Of a stretch of 64,000 nucleotides of DNA, positions 49,201-60,875 are shown one piece after another. Under the pieces are notes generated by a model. It was given only the letters and a program-made list of their open reading frames with translations. It did not search any database and was not told the origin of the DNA. The position numbers were made by a program, and so were the translations under genes. The stretch's first letter is position 1; each line of letters starts with the position of its first letter. Source of the stretch: Eudorina sp. 2006-703-Eu-15 (taxonomy: Eukaryota > Chlorophyta > Chlorophyceae > Chlamydomonadales > Volvocaceae); assembly GCA_003117195.1 (NCBI GenBank), contig BDSI01000005.1, positions 62,001 through 126,000 of the forward strand, in the 5' to 3' direction.

Positions 49201-50606
49201 AGCTCTGCCCGAGGGGCCCGGGTGGCCGGGGCTGGGGCCGGGGGGAGCAGGCTCTCCTGGACGTAGTTAGGGGACTAGGATTGCCCCGGGGGGCAGTATG
49301 ACCGTGCACTGGTAAGGGCGGCGAGGTGGCGAACCCTTGCCACCAAGCGGGGTGAGCGGATGTTTGTGCACACCCGGCCTCCGGGCAGGGGCGCAGTGCG
49401 GTGAGGTCGCGACCCGGGCCGCCGGACGGTCCGTGCGGTGAGGTCCGTCCGTTACGCGGCGGCGGGTAGGTCGAGCTCATGATGGCCTGCGCGGCGCAGC
49501 CTTCCTTGCCGTACATTCACCCGTGCTGCCCTTGTGTGTCTCTCTGTCGGGCGCGGGTGCTGACGCCTCCCCCTCCCTCGTCCCCTCCGCCGGCTTCCCC
49601 CGCTGGCCGCTCGCCCCTCCCCTCCGGTGTCTCGTATCTAAACGCTCCTGACACGACGCCCGAAGATGTGGACGGCGCCCGTATGCCCGCCGGCCGAGGT
49701 GGGTCGTTTTGGGGGGGGTCAGTGGGTACCTGGGGCGGGGACGAGGGAGCCGTGGGTCGCATTAAGAGTTTGGCAGGGTATAGCTTGGTAGGGGTACGCG
49801 AGTTGGCTGGCTGGCTGGCTGGCTGAGGGGGAGGGAGCGGCTGAATCGCGCGGCCTGCGCACTGCACGAGTGCAGGTGTGAGGCGCAACTCAAGACCCCA
49901 GGTGGTGGTGGCCCTGCGTTTTATCTTTCCGGGCGGGACGTCGGGAGAGGCAGGCAGGGCGCGGCTAACGGTTGGCCCTCTTTGTTGCTGGCCCCCCGTG
50001 CTGCCGCTTGCTGTGCTCCCCTCGCCCCTCCGCTGCAGCGGACAACAGCGGCGACATGCCCGTGTGCGGGTCGTTCAAGTCGCGCATGGACGCCTTCAAC
50101 GCGTACATGAACACGATGGAGGTACGGTACTGTACTGTACGGTACTGTACTACGATGCAGGCCGGGGCGGGGCGCTGAGCACGTCAGCGCGCGTTACAAC
50201 AAAGGATACCATGGCACGACTTGGCGGGTGACCTCGTTATCGTGCACAGCGTTTTGACTGTCCAGCGTTTCTTGACGATGGCAATCCCGTTGCGTCGTCG
50301 CTTGGCTGTGCGTGTACTGAGCGCTGATCCTGACACGTCTGGTGCCGCTCGACCTGCCAGCCTGGATGCCCCTTGATCTGCCCGCCCCTCCCGACCCGTG
50401 TATCTGGGCAGTCGTCACCCTTTATGCCCCGCCGCTTCCGACCCGGCTTCTGATTACCTGTGCTGGGTGCTGCTCGGTGCTGATGTTGCCAGGTCAACAA
50501 CCGCATCGCGCAGCATGTGGGCTGGACGGACAACATCGCGGCCAAGTCAGCGCCGTCAGCATCCGACGTCGAGGCCGCCACCGCCGCGGCATCCGGCGAG
50601 GAGTGA
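46261..50606 (+). CDS. Beta-class carbonic anhydrase
   Basis: Ten exons: 46261-46445, 46539-46647, 47073-47195, 47558-47660, 47928-48000, 48502-48604, 48917-48974, 49135-49197, 50039-50121 and 50493-50606. All phases agree; the product is 337 residues. It hydrates CO2 to bicarbonate using Zn. The Zn ligands and catalytic dyad are visible: Cys92-Ser-Asp94-Ser-Arg96 in LWIGCSDSRVP, and His148/Cys151 in IICGHYGCGAV. Other family blocks are present: GEVFVQRNVGNQA, LNCMSCLEYSVKELKVRNV and HIYGVVYSLKDGLIKKL. The N-terminus (about 60 residues, Ser/Asn/Pro-rich) has no obvious hydrophobic signal. A C-terminal extension of about 90 residues (AFNAYMNTMEVNNRIAQHVG and an acidic/Ala tail) follows the catalytic core. 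This resembles the longer algal beta-CAs (CAH7/CAH8 type) more than the short mitochondrial CAH4/5, but the subfamily and location are not settled. Confidence 0.94.
48260..48331 (+). repeat. Intronic 12-bp repeat (CATTTGCCAGCC, 6 copies)
   Basis: Six perfect copies in the intron 48001-48501 of the carbonic anhydrase gene. Another short GGCTGT repeat (about 47878-47918) ends at the preceding acceptor. Confidence 0.95.
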
Positions 50607-53600
50607 AGGGCGCCCGGGCGATGGACCACCGCACCCGGGGCCCACCCGTCCTCTCAAGAGCGGCTCCCTCCCACCCGCCCGGAGCAGTCCCCTCCACGGC
50701 TGCGGCGGCGTCTTACCCTTTGCGGCGGGCTTGAAGGGCAGCAGGGCGGAAGGGGCTGTCAGGCGGCGGCGCCATCCAGCGCCCCCGCTCGCACCCAACC
50801 GACCCCTATCCGACCCTGCAATCAACCACGCCTTTATTGAAGGGCATTCAGAGGGAGGAGTATGGGTGGGACTGAAGCCCATTAGGATGACGGCAGGGGT
50901 GCGGTCGGCTGGGACGGTATAGGGTGCGGGGTCTATCTTTGCTTCTTCGCCAGGAGGAGCAGGAACAGGCGGCGGACCGCAGATGGCTGCAGCCCTGATC
51001 GCTCGGGGCTGGGCGTCCTTCTCTCTGCGGCTGCAGCTGCGGCCGCCGCCATCGGTGCGAGCACCGGCTCAGCTGCGCTGGGCGCGTGTGTGCACCGTGG
51101 GTTGACGTGGTGGTTGCCCTCCGTGACTCCTCCTGTCGAGCCGCACAGCGCTGCCCTGCGCCCTCCGTGTGGCCCGACCAGTTGGTCTCATCGGTGGCAC
51201 TTGGGAGGAGGAGGAGGAGGAGTAGAGGAGGTGAGCATCTACATGGGGGGGGTCTACCAATTTCCTTTACCCCTCCGCCCGACGCCCTACTGACCTGGAG
51301 TTTGTGGATGGATGCGGACTGGGGGCAGGGGCCGGCTCCAGATCCGGACGCTGCGAGGGATACTGGGATTCGTTTGCGGCTTACAGCTTGTCCATGCGGT
51401 GCGCTGGCCGGCAGGATGCATCTAGCTAGCTGACGTCCCGCGCGTTGTTGCCACTGTTATTGATGCGGCTGGCAAGGGGCCAGGATTTGATGCGGAGGGG
51501 TTTAGATGCGGCGGGCGGTCAGGGCCAGTATTGCCACTCGGGCAGGCAGCCAGCCAGCCATGCAGCCAGGCGGGTGTGTTGGTTACAGGGAATGGGGGGG
51601 GCCGTTGGAGGTGACTGGAGGCATGGCGGCCGCGCTTTCAGTCTACCCGTTGCCGGCGGCCGCGGGGCTAGAACCCAACAGCCGCACGGTCTGGAGCGCC
51701 GCGCTGCAGCAGGAGATGCGGTGCGATGCGATGTGATGTGATGCGGTGCTGGAAGCCGAGCGAGCAAGTGCGCCACTGCGGTTGAGATGCCAGGACCGGA
51801 TGTACACGGGACTCCAGGGCGCAAGGCGGCTGTCGCCTCGTGTCATCCTGTGGTAGTTGCCCCTTGACAGCGATGGGGGCGCCCGCGTCGCAGTCGTTTT
51901 GTTGCAGTAGCGGGTACAGTTTTCTGGGGACGGTTGGCTGCTGCGACGCCCTGCCTCGCGGCGGACCCGAACCTGGGCTTTCCCAGGTTTGGGGATGTCG
52001 CCCGCGCAAGGTCATATATATTTTGTACGACTGCTGTGTTTGCTTGACTGCCCTGGGGACTCATGGGGCGCTGCGGATGATCTGAATAGCAGCTGTTTGG
52101 GGTGGAGTGTGTGTGTTTGTTTTGGAGAGGAGAGCCCCGTGAGGAGGCGGCGGGAAGGAAGAAGGCGCAGGAGAGGGTGGCGTGGGAGAAGTTTGGATTG
52201 CCGTACAGGATAGGGTGAGATGGCAGCTCGGAGACGCACATCATGCCAGCGCATATGAGAGGAGGGAGTTGTGTGCGTCGTTCTGTCTTCTGGTTTTTGT
52301 TTCTGGAGAGGGAGGGCGGCCGAGTTACGCGGCCTCGGTCGCCACGTCAAGAGGCCTGGCTGTCGACCGAGCTTGGCTGACACGAGGCCTGGCTGTCAAG
52401 AGGCTTGGCTGACACGCGGCGACGTCCGTCGGGTTCCAAACATGATCGCGCTTTGAACCTAGGTTTGAAGTGGGCGTGGAGGTAGGCGCGCTGTACACAT
52501 TTATGAAAAGTTTTGCGCGGAGGTGTTAACGCAGCTGTGTTTTCGTCGATGATGTTGCATAAAGGAGTGTGTGTGAAACTTCACGTACACACACACATAC
52601 ACACACACACACATTCTAGATGGCGGGCCGCGGAACCCTCGGCTGCTGGGTGACACGGTCCGCAGACAAGCATTGTCGATTCAGTCACGAAGTTGGCGTA
52701 GGTTATCCTCCCAAGCAATCTGTCCTGGGCGGAGTATGAATATGACAACTTTATGGCCGTCACGGATTGATGATTGGCCTCTTGGCACGTTGCCCAATTA
52801 TCCCCACAATTGCGGATAGGTGGCGTGTCTGTCATTTTGTGAGGTGGTGGATGCTGACGCGCGGCGCCGTGAAATGCGAACTCACGTCGGTGGCGGCTTT
52901 GATTTGGGCGGCGGTGGCGAAGTTGTTTCGAGCGCCTGACTGTGGTCGCTCTCTGCGCCGTCGCAGCCCGTGCTGTTTTTTGTTCGAGTATCTATAGTCC
53001 TAGGCCAGGTTTGTTAGGCACTCTGACGCTACATCTTGTTTTTCAGCCTGTGTTGCATTTGACGTAGTCCAAATTGCGTATTCTTACGGTTGATATGCGT
53101 GTCGGTTGGGGACGGACGCAATACCGGTACCGTAGCCTTTTGAGCAGTCACGGAATGACGTCTTTGCAGCGGCATTTGACTGTTTACCTGCGGAGTTGTG
53201 ATCTACCACAAGTGATGCGCACATGCCGAACCCTCCGCAACATGCAAGATGCTACAGTCTGGTGGCTGCGGATGCACTGAGACATCGTGCCTGAGGACCC
53301 CGTCACATCCAAGCAAAAAGTTCAATCTTTCAAAGACAAAGTCGAATTAAGCATGTAATATGCATTAGGGCAATCCTGTAGTCTGGTTGCTAGTATGGAT
53401 ATCGGCTGCTGCAGTAGGCTGTGTGGTTTGTGCCCCTTTGCTCCTACGTTGACGGCTCAAAGGCATTTGCTGATGATACTATGTACAGGGATGATGATAG
53501 GATGGATTATTGTACCGATGTTTTGGATATACGAATGTAAAACATGGGCCGGTTCTCCTTGCACTCTTCAGGACACGGTCTCAAAGGCAGCCCGACTCAA

Positions 53601-54403
53601 ACGCGGCCCCACCCCCATGTTCGGAGCATGCGAGAAAGAGCTGCGCTCCACGGTTGGCGGAATGCTGTAAACCCAGACCCATACAACGCACAAACGCCAT
53701 CCAGCTACCTTAGGGCATCCTTCCGCCGCCACCGCACACGTTGCCAGACGATCACCGCGTTGCCTCGGCATGAACAGAACGCCGGCGCACGGTGCGATCG
53801 TCCGTACGCACGTAAGCCCCACAGCACAGAGGCAGCGTCAACTGAACAGGCGTTCAAATCCTTGCCGGCGTCGCTGTGCAACGCTGTCTTATCTACACCA
53901 TGATGGTGGGTGACGCCGTCAGGGCAGACGCCAGGCACACCTCTCGCACGCAGTAGGGAGATACAAGCTCAAGTTCTGAAGTCCAAACGTGAAAGATTGT
54001 CAATGCATCTCCATTTCACCCGCCATTTCAGAGATCATCCAAGAAGGGATGGCAACCGTAAAGGCCGCACCCCAACCTCAGGGTCCTCCGCCCAATCACA
54101 AGCACTCAGGAAACAGACGCAAACTGCGCGGCACGTGGGTTGCGCGGCGTCCCCGAAGTTCACGCATGCAAACCCACCCAATGGCATGCTGCACGAGCGT
54201 GATATTGTTATGCCACGGGAAGGAATTCACATGTAGGCATTGGCGGCGCTCAGGGTCTGATGCAGACCCGGCTGGCTACCATATGATACGGCGATCCGGA
54301 ACGTCCATTCTACCTAGATCATAATCAAGGCAATGTACCTAACCCTATCTGACTTTCAAATCCAGCTGAACTCGTGGCCCAGTAACACACGCGAACCTCG
54401 TCT
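50607..54403. other. Intergenic region between convergent genes
   Basis: No gene is called. The first 2 kb is GC-rich (3' side of the carbonic anhydrase) and the rest is of lower GC. A CA/GT microsatellite lies at about 52583-52613, and short GAGGCTTGGCTGACACG-like repeats at about 52345-52420. The first TGTAA on the plus strand after the carbonic anhydrase stop is near 53534. Confidence 0.45.
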
Positions 54404-56711
54404 TCATCGTCTTACTGCGCCGCTGCCGTACTGAGCGCTCGACGCCGAGGCCCGCACGGCTGCCGCGCCCGCATTGCTGTCGATCGACTTCCGTCGGGCA
54501 GGGGCTGAGTCCGCTGAGGCGCGCGCCCCAGCCGCCGTGCTGCGGCCGTACGAGTGGCCCTGCTGCGGTCCGCTGCCCGGCACGGGCGTCGAGGAGGCCG
54601 CGCGTGACGCTGCCATCTGCGCTTCCCTCTCCCGCATTTGCCGCACCACCTCTTTCTTCTTTTTGAGGATCTCGCCGTAAAGCCGCTCCCTGGCAGGAAA
54701 TAGTTGGCCGATCAAGTCAGCTGTTGATACGACGCCCTAGTACAGCTTTTGGTCCTCGAGGGACCAGGCAAATATGCCGCTGACGGGTCACACCGTTACG
54801 TCATGGCAATGTGTTCTTTGTGAAACGAGGTGGGTCAGCGAAGGTCTGCGCGAACTAAACTATGAACTATGAACGATTTCGACCTGCTCAACACGCACCT
54901 GTATTCCGATACCGTATATTTCGTGTTGTCCGAGATTGGTAACACGATGATGCGATTGCAGACAGGCTCATCCGCCGTGTTATGGAATTGCGCCACGTAG
55001 GGGTGACGCAACGCCTGCTCCGCTGTTAGCCGTTTGTGCGGGTTGAAGACCAGCAGCTTCCTGCAGAAAGCCAAGACATGCAGTGATGCGCCATACCATC
55101 GCATTTCGTTTTTCCATTCAGGTTTTGCGTACATGAAAGACAGTAGTCCGAAAACAAGGCAACGCATTCTACACGGCGCGCAACCCACCGAAGCAGGTCA
55201 GCCGCCTCGGGGCTGGCGTTGGGGAACACGTCCGCCAAGCGGCGGGAAGCGGTGACGGTGCACGAGTCCATCATGGTGGTTGCGAACGGCGAGTCAATGG
55301 CCTCCACGTCCGCTGGCGCTGGGCGGCCGCAGAACTCCACGATGCGGTCCAGCTGGTTCATGGTGGAGGTGCCCGGGAAGATGGGCTTTCCGAGCAACAG
55401 CTCGCCCAGAATGCAACCTGGAAAAAACAGAGTACGGCGACCATTCGACAACGGTCCATGACAGGCCTTATCTACGGAGCCTGAATCCCCAACGTTGCAA
55501 CCCAAGTTTCTGCCCCTTGCGTACGCACCGCTGGACCACATGTCCACCCCGAAGGTGTACTTTGTCGATCCGAGCAGGATTTCAGGCGCACGGTACCACC
55601 GGGTCGCCACATAGTCCGTGAGAATGGGGTTCTGGCCGTCACTTGCGTTAAGCTGACTGACGCTGCGCGCCAGGCCAAAGTCCGCGAGCTTGACCTGGCA
55701 GTCGCTGTTGAGCAGCAAGTTGGAAGGCTGCGGACCCAAGTGGCGGGGAGGGCGACACACACCGACACACGTCAACATAGCCCTCCGCAAAAGCATGGCA
55801 GTTGTCGTCTACAGACGTGCAGCGTCGCACCTTGATGTCGCGGTGCAGCAGCTCCCCGGAGTGCATGTACTTGAGAGCTTTGAACAGCTGATACATGATG
55901 TACTGTTTGTGCACTTCCTCCAGGATGTTCGCCCGTATGACAGCGTGCAGATCCGTCTGTTGCACCGGGAACGAGAAAGGGGAGCTCACGTCAACGTGGT
56001 CAGTTGAAGCCAAGGAGGATGACGACCGCTGAGTTGCCATCCTGCTGAATTACTGACACGCAGAGCCTGTTCCCAGGGTGCGTGCCTGTGCCTGTCATAT
56101 GATCGCATCACCCCTCCTGCTAATCCCTTTCCTTTGTCATCACGGAATAATCGTGCAGGTTCCAAGTGACTCGTATCCCCGCACCTCCATGTACTCGAAT
56201 ACGAGGTACAGATCCCTGTCGTTTTCGGCTTTGAGCACGTTCAACAACCTGCGTACCGTTATAATCATGTCAGGCGATCCCGAACCTATCGTGCACGGCG
56301 GGCCAGTGACCCTCGCGCACCTGATGATATTGTCATGGTTGTTCAGGTCCTGGAGAAACATGACCTCTCGGAAGGTGCGCTGTATAAGGATAACAGACCG
56401 ATGAACTTCAGCAAATAAGGTTAATCGCGTGTGCAAGCGGCCGCTCGGCTGAGCTGACGCACCTGCGCGTCTGTCGCGTTTTGAAAGGCATCAAAAATTT
56501 TCTTCAACGCGACCACCTCCCGTGTCTTGCGATCAACGGCTTTCCAGACGACGCCATAGGCCTGGAAAACCGTGGCGCAGGGGTCAGCGCAGTGCTATTT
56601 CCACAGAAGCTTGGCGGCCCCTGTCCTACAGTTAACGCTCACCCCCTTGCCGAGCTTCTGTTGTATTTCATACTTCTTCAGAATATGCTTGTCAACCTCC
56701 TCTTCCGTCAT
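54404..56711 (-). CDS. ERK7/MAPK15-type MAP kinase with TDY activation motif
   Basis: Nine exons on the minus strand: 56711-56643, 56561-56463, 56379-56321, 56248-56185, 55956-55831, 55727-55529, 55417-55189, 55060-54899 and 54689-54404. All phases agree; the product is 430 residues. The kinase core is complete: Gly loop [15 protein letters not shown] (residues 21-35), Lys43 in VVALKK, HRDIKPSNLL (Asp137), DFG (155-157), activation loop Thr176-Asp-Tyr178 ([16 protein letters not shown]), and [20 protein letters not shown]. The last segment, [18 protein letters not shown] and [20 protein letters not shown] identify the ERK7/ERK8 (MAPK15) group. Animal members carry TEY and act at the base of cilia. 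The tail after the core is short (about 95 residues, [20 protein letters not shown], then Ser/Ala-rich). It is therefore expected to be an active Ser/Thr kinase with a ciliary role; the role is inference. Confidence 0.92.
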
Positions 56712-57374
56712 GGCTCTGGCGAAACGCCCCGCCTACGAAATGCAAACTTTGAGTGCGAAAGACCGGTCCTATCTCCTAGCCTAGCCGTGCTATATTGAAT
56801 AAAACAATAACGAAAGTAAAGACAAGTAAAGGTTAAGCCAGGTACTTAGCTGTTCAGCTACACAAAAATGTCAGAGTACTATAGTGATCAGCAAATTCAT
56901 TGGATGTCTATGCCTAGATAACTGCAGATAGAAGCTCAGTATTTTCGGCAGACAGTCTTCGCCATTGAAAGTGCTTGTCTTGAAAATGCTCGTACATTGC
57001 CGTATTCCTTATTTTTCTTTTGGCATTATCTTTGAAGCGTATATTGTTATCACAAAATTTCTGGTTCTTGTTTCCAGGAAACTCTACCTCTAAACTACTT
57101 TAATCTGCCCTTGCTGCAACATGCAAATGTATGCGAAAGCGTGCCCCAATTTTACCAAACTTAACGAAATATTGCAAAAGCGAAGTAACTTATGCTTTAA
57201 CGCAACGGTCTCGGCAGTGATAAGCTGTTCACATTGGACCCCTTGCTCTTGCAAGCGTAATTCAGCTTTACAAACGCGTTACTTAATGCACATAATAAAG
57301 GAAAAAGCAGTAGATTTCGGGTTCAGGCACACACATGCACTCTTATCCGTACACTCTATGCCACGGCATTACTG
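56712..57374. other. Short intergenic region: kinase promoter and 3' UTR of the next gene
   Basis: AT-richer sequence between two minus-strand genes. TTACA at 57268-57272 is a TGTAA signal about 105 bases after the stop of the gene to the right. The rest is the likely promoter/5' UTR of the kinase gene. Confidence 0.5.
57268..57272 (-). terminator. Probable TGTAA poly(A) signal of the helical-protein gene
   Basis: TGTAA on the minus strand (GCTTTACAAACG on the plus strand), about 105 bases after the stop at 57375-57377. Confidence 0.5.
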
Positions 57375-60300
57375 CTACCATACCTTCAAGTTCATCACAA
57401 TCCAGAACAGCGCATCCTGCCGATCATGGTGGGCAATAACATTGCCACCGACACGCCTGCAGATCGAGCGCCTCAACGCCCTACACCAGTATCCCGTGGC
57501 ATGTTCCGCGCGTATTCCCGCTTTACGTGGGCTGCAGCGCTGTCTGCTTAATGCGGGCGCAGAGGGCGCGGCAGACGGGGACCAGGTCACACCCAGCGAA
57601 GTCAGGCCCTCCCGCGGCCACCGACATCAGCGCCGCCGCCGTGCCCGCCAGGCTCTCCTGGACAGCGATGCAGTAAAGCGGGAACAGAGTGCGAAGCAGC
57701 CCGGCTGCCGACTGGCCGGCATGTGTTGGGCCCCTGCTCGCAGCCGCAATGGCATGTGCAGCCAACAATGCCTGTGCGGAAGTTCAATACATAGGAGGCA
57801 CTAAAGGCGCAGGGATAACGGCGGGACTGAATGTGATGTAATACATGCACATGAACATGCAAACCGATGGCACCCCTGCTGCATGAGCAAGGTTGCGGTA
57901 CAGCAGGTACCGTAAAAGAACGTGAAGCAGCAATGTGTCCCGTAGTTCCGCCCCTAATTCCGCTCCTGCAATGTTGGCATGATCCGCAAACACAGCCATT
58001 TTATTTCGCGCCCTCCGGGCAGGCACACACACCTGTACGTGACTGGCCAAGTAGTCGGGCCCTATGTCTGTGGGTTTGGGCGCCGCAGTGACGAGACGGC
58101 ACCAGCCCGGCAATCTGCTTCTGCAGTCCTCCTGCGGCGGGGAGGAAGAACCCAGCGGCGCAGGTTGGCATGGGTGCACCCCAGGGGGCAGCAAAGGTCA
58201 GCCGGACCCGCGTGCCCCTTAACAAGGCTGCTGATTGACGACTGATGCCCTCAAGCCTGATCCCATGACGTCCCCATGACGACCGCACTCTGCGACCCGC
58301 GGGTCGTGCTAGCTCCCCCGGTGCCGACGCCCACGGCCCCACCAGGATGTCGAACAGCGGCCGGGAGCGGTTGAAAGCCGCCGCCGCTGCCGCCCGGCGT
58401 GCCAGCACAGACGCCCCGTCCGATGCCGGCTGCGGCGCCGCCTCCGCCGCCGCCAGCAGCTGACCCAGGTCTCGGACCTTCTCCGCCGCACACACCAGCA
58501 CGTGCTGACCTAGCGCCGGCACCGCCAACAGCTCCGAAAGGCCCTGGAACGCAGCGGCGGCGGCGGCGGCGGCAGCGGCGCCGGCACCGCCGTGTGCTGC
58601 GCATGCGGTGGTGAGGAGGCGGTCGATGGAGCTGCTCACATCTACGACCACCGTCAGCAACTGCTCTCGAGCTGCGGCGGCCGCCGCGGTGGCAGAGGCG
58701 GCAGCAACAGTCGTTGCTGTGCCGCAGGCTGAAACAGACGCAGCTGGTGCCGCTGCTGCAGCCTCCCGATTATCTGTCGCCGCGCAGGGCTCGGCCGTAC
58801 CCGGCTTCACATGGGCGGCGGCGGCGGCGGTGGCGGCCGCGGTTGATGACGCCCTGGCGGCCAAGCTGTGCACCACCGCCGCCAGCAACTGTACCGCGTG
58901 GCGCAAGTACGCGCGCCGTACGTCCTGTGCAAGTACGGCTGCCGTACCACTGCTGGACCCCACCAGCAGCTCCTCAATGAACATCAGTACGGCAGCATGC
59001 GGTGGCGTGCCGCCCTGCCGTAGCGCTGCAGCGTGCAGCGCTGCGGGTACTGCCGTGCTCGCCCCGAAACCCGCCGCATCGGCCGCGCAGGCGGATGCCG
59101 ACAGCTCCGCAAGGGAGTGTACGGCAACAAGCACTCGGGACAGGCCTGCAGCTTTCGCCGCCGCCGCCACTTCGGTAGGACCCGCTGCGGGGCGCCCATC
59201 AGCGGCCGCACCGCCGATGCCCGAACCCAGGCTGCTTCGGAAGCTTCGAAGCATCGCCTGCTCCTGCTCCATCGCCGCTACTCCAGCCGCAGTGATGGCG
59301 CCGTCCCCACTACGCGGCTCCGGGACCATGGCTGGGGGAACGAGAGCCAAGCGGGATGTAATGTAACCGTTACAAGGTGGACCCGTATCCCGACCGGGTG
59401 TTCCAACGGGCCCAGATAGCTCGTAGGTGCCTCGTCTCATCAACCCCTACCAAGGACTGCGCACCCATCCTCCATCACCCGCGGGGGGGTCACGCAGCCA
59501 TACCGGCCACCACACCAGGTTACCAGCGCGCCAGGATTGCCTCTCCTGGAAACCGCGCCAGACCCGCCTAATCACATGGCGGTGAGGGGACGGGGATTCG
59601 AACCGCCGATCTCTGGACAGAATGCCAGTGTCGTTCCCAGTAGACGACCCCCCCGCGGGATGATGCACGAAGATTTGCCGCATGCGGACGTGAGCAGGAC
59701 GAGGCCAAAGGTCAGCACGCGCTGCGCAGCGCAGCGCAGCGCCAGGGTCGGATGCTTCTTCTGATCGAACCAGGAGAAGCCTACGCACGAGCATCAGTCA
59801 ACGAAGCACGCCACAGGGCCGCGTGACCCATGGGTTCATTCACTCGCAGGACAGCCACGGACAGAGCCCCCACACGCAGCAACGGTGCTCACACGCAGCT
59901 ATTGGCACTGATTAGGGGGATCAGGGGACGATGCCCGGCAAGATAGGGTGCCGCCATGACCCGACACGCCGTTCCACGCCCTGACCGACCCACGGGTCAC
60001 AGAACTGCAATCCCTGTACATCAGCGACAGGGGCCTGCAAGGGGTCCTGCCTCCGCCGCTCTGCGCCTCAGACCCACGGGTCTCGCGCCCAGCCGACACG
60101 CCACACGGGAACCGCACCTGTCCAAATCGCACCGCTGCAGGCCGATGCAGGCCACACACCCACACCATGTGCTTTGCTCAGCATGTACGGCAGCTTCCCG
60201 TGCAAAGCCCCGCCCCCGGTGCGCGCCGTGGCCTGACCAGGCAACAACCCCCCCATCGAACACACGTTTACATTGATCACCTGGGGTTGCGCTTCCAATG

Positions 60301-60875
60301 TCCGATAGAAGGACCGCCGGCTGCAGCAGCTCGCCCAAGAGTGCCTGCAGCGTGGTGCGGCCCTCCGAAGTCTGCGCCTCAGCCGGCCCCGCACCGGACG
60401 GCCCTCCGGCAGCGGCGCCGCCGCCCTCATCCGGCCGCCGTGACGCCGCATCCCCCCCGGGCGGCAGCACCGCCGACGCCGACGCGCCCCCGCGGACGCC
60501 CACCGCACCGCACAGCGCCGCAGCGGCATCCCGGACGCGCTGCAGCTCCGCGCCCAGCTGCTCTGCCCGCTCGCGCCACAGGGCCGCGTCGTCGCGCTGA
60601 TTGCTCCGCGCGCCCGCGCCGCCGGCAGCAGCAGCAGCAGCAGCGGTAGCAGCGGCAGCGGTCTGCTGCCCCTGCAGCCGGCGGCGCTTCGCAGCCACCA
60701 GCGCGACGGCCACTGCCTGCCGCAGCAGGCTCGGGCCCAGTGCTGGGTCGCTGCCAGGGAGGTGAGAAGCTCCGCCAGGGGCGGTTGCCGCCGCAGCGGC
60801 AGACCGCGGCAGGGTGGCCTGCTCCGGCCCTCGCGCGGCAGCATCATGACACCCGCGGTCTTCCTGCTGCTGCAT
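57375..60875 (-). CDS. Alanine-rich alpha-helical protein; tentative MEI4/PRD2-like
   Basis: Five exons on the minus strand: 60875-60281, 59331-58343, 58131-57874, 57771-57527 and 57456-57375. All phases agree (1/2, 0, 0, 2/1). The product is about 722 residues. The N-terminus has two helical blocks, LLRQAVAVALVAAKRRRLQG and ALWRERAEQLGAELQRVRDA, followed by TLQALLGELLQPAVLLSDIG. The middle and C-terminus are long helical, ARM-like stretches (VLMFIEELLVGSSSG, HAVQLLAAVVHSLAARAS, LLLHVLLRYLLYRNLAHAAG, LLRTLFPLYCIAVQESLAG), ending LFWIVMNLKVW. An N-terminal helix pair followed by a helical repeat region recalls the meiotic double-strand-break factor MEI4 (plant PRD2), but this is a resemblance of layout, not a demonstrated match. 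There is no signal or TM segment. The 949-nt first intron contains a tRNA-like sequence on the same strand. Confidence 0.65.
59583..59654 (-). tRNA. tRNA-like sequence (Gln-CTG-like), probably degenerate
   Basis: The minus strand has a B-box/T-loop GGTTCGAATCCCC, a 7-bp acceptor pairing (GGGGGGG with TCCCCTC, two G-T pairs) with discriminator A, a D-arm-like GTC...GAC around TACTGGGAAC, and an anticodon-arm-like CTGG...CCAG enclosing CATTCTGT. The T stem has two mismatches and the anticodon loop is not 7 nt, so a functional tRNA is doubtful. It may be a pseudogene or a tRNA-derived SINE head. It lies inside an intron of the helical-protein gene, in the same orientation. Confidence 0.35.
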
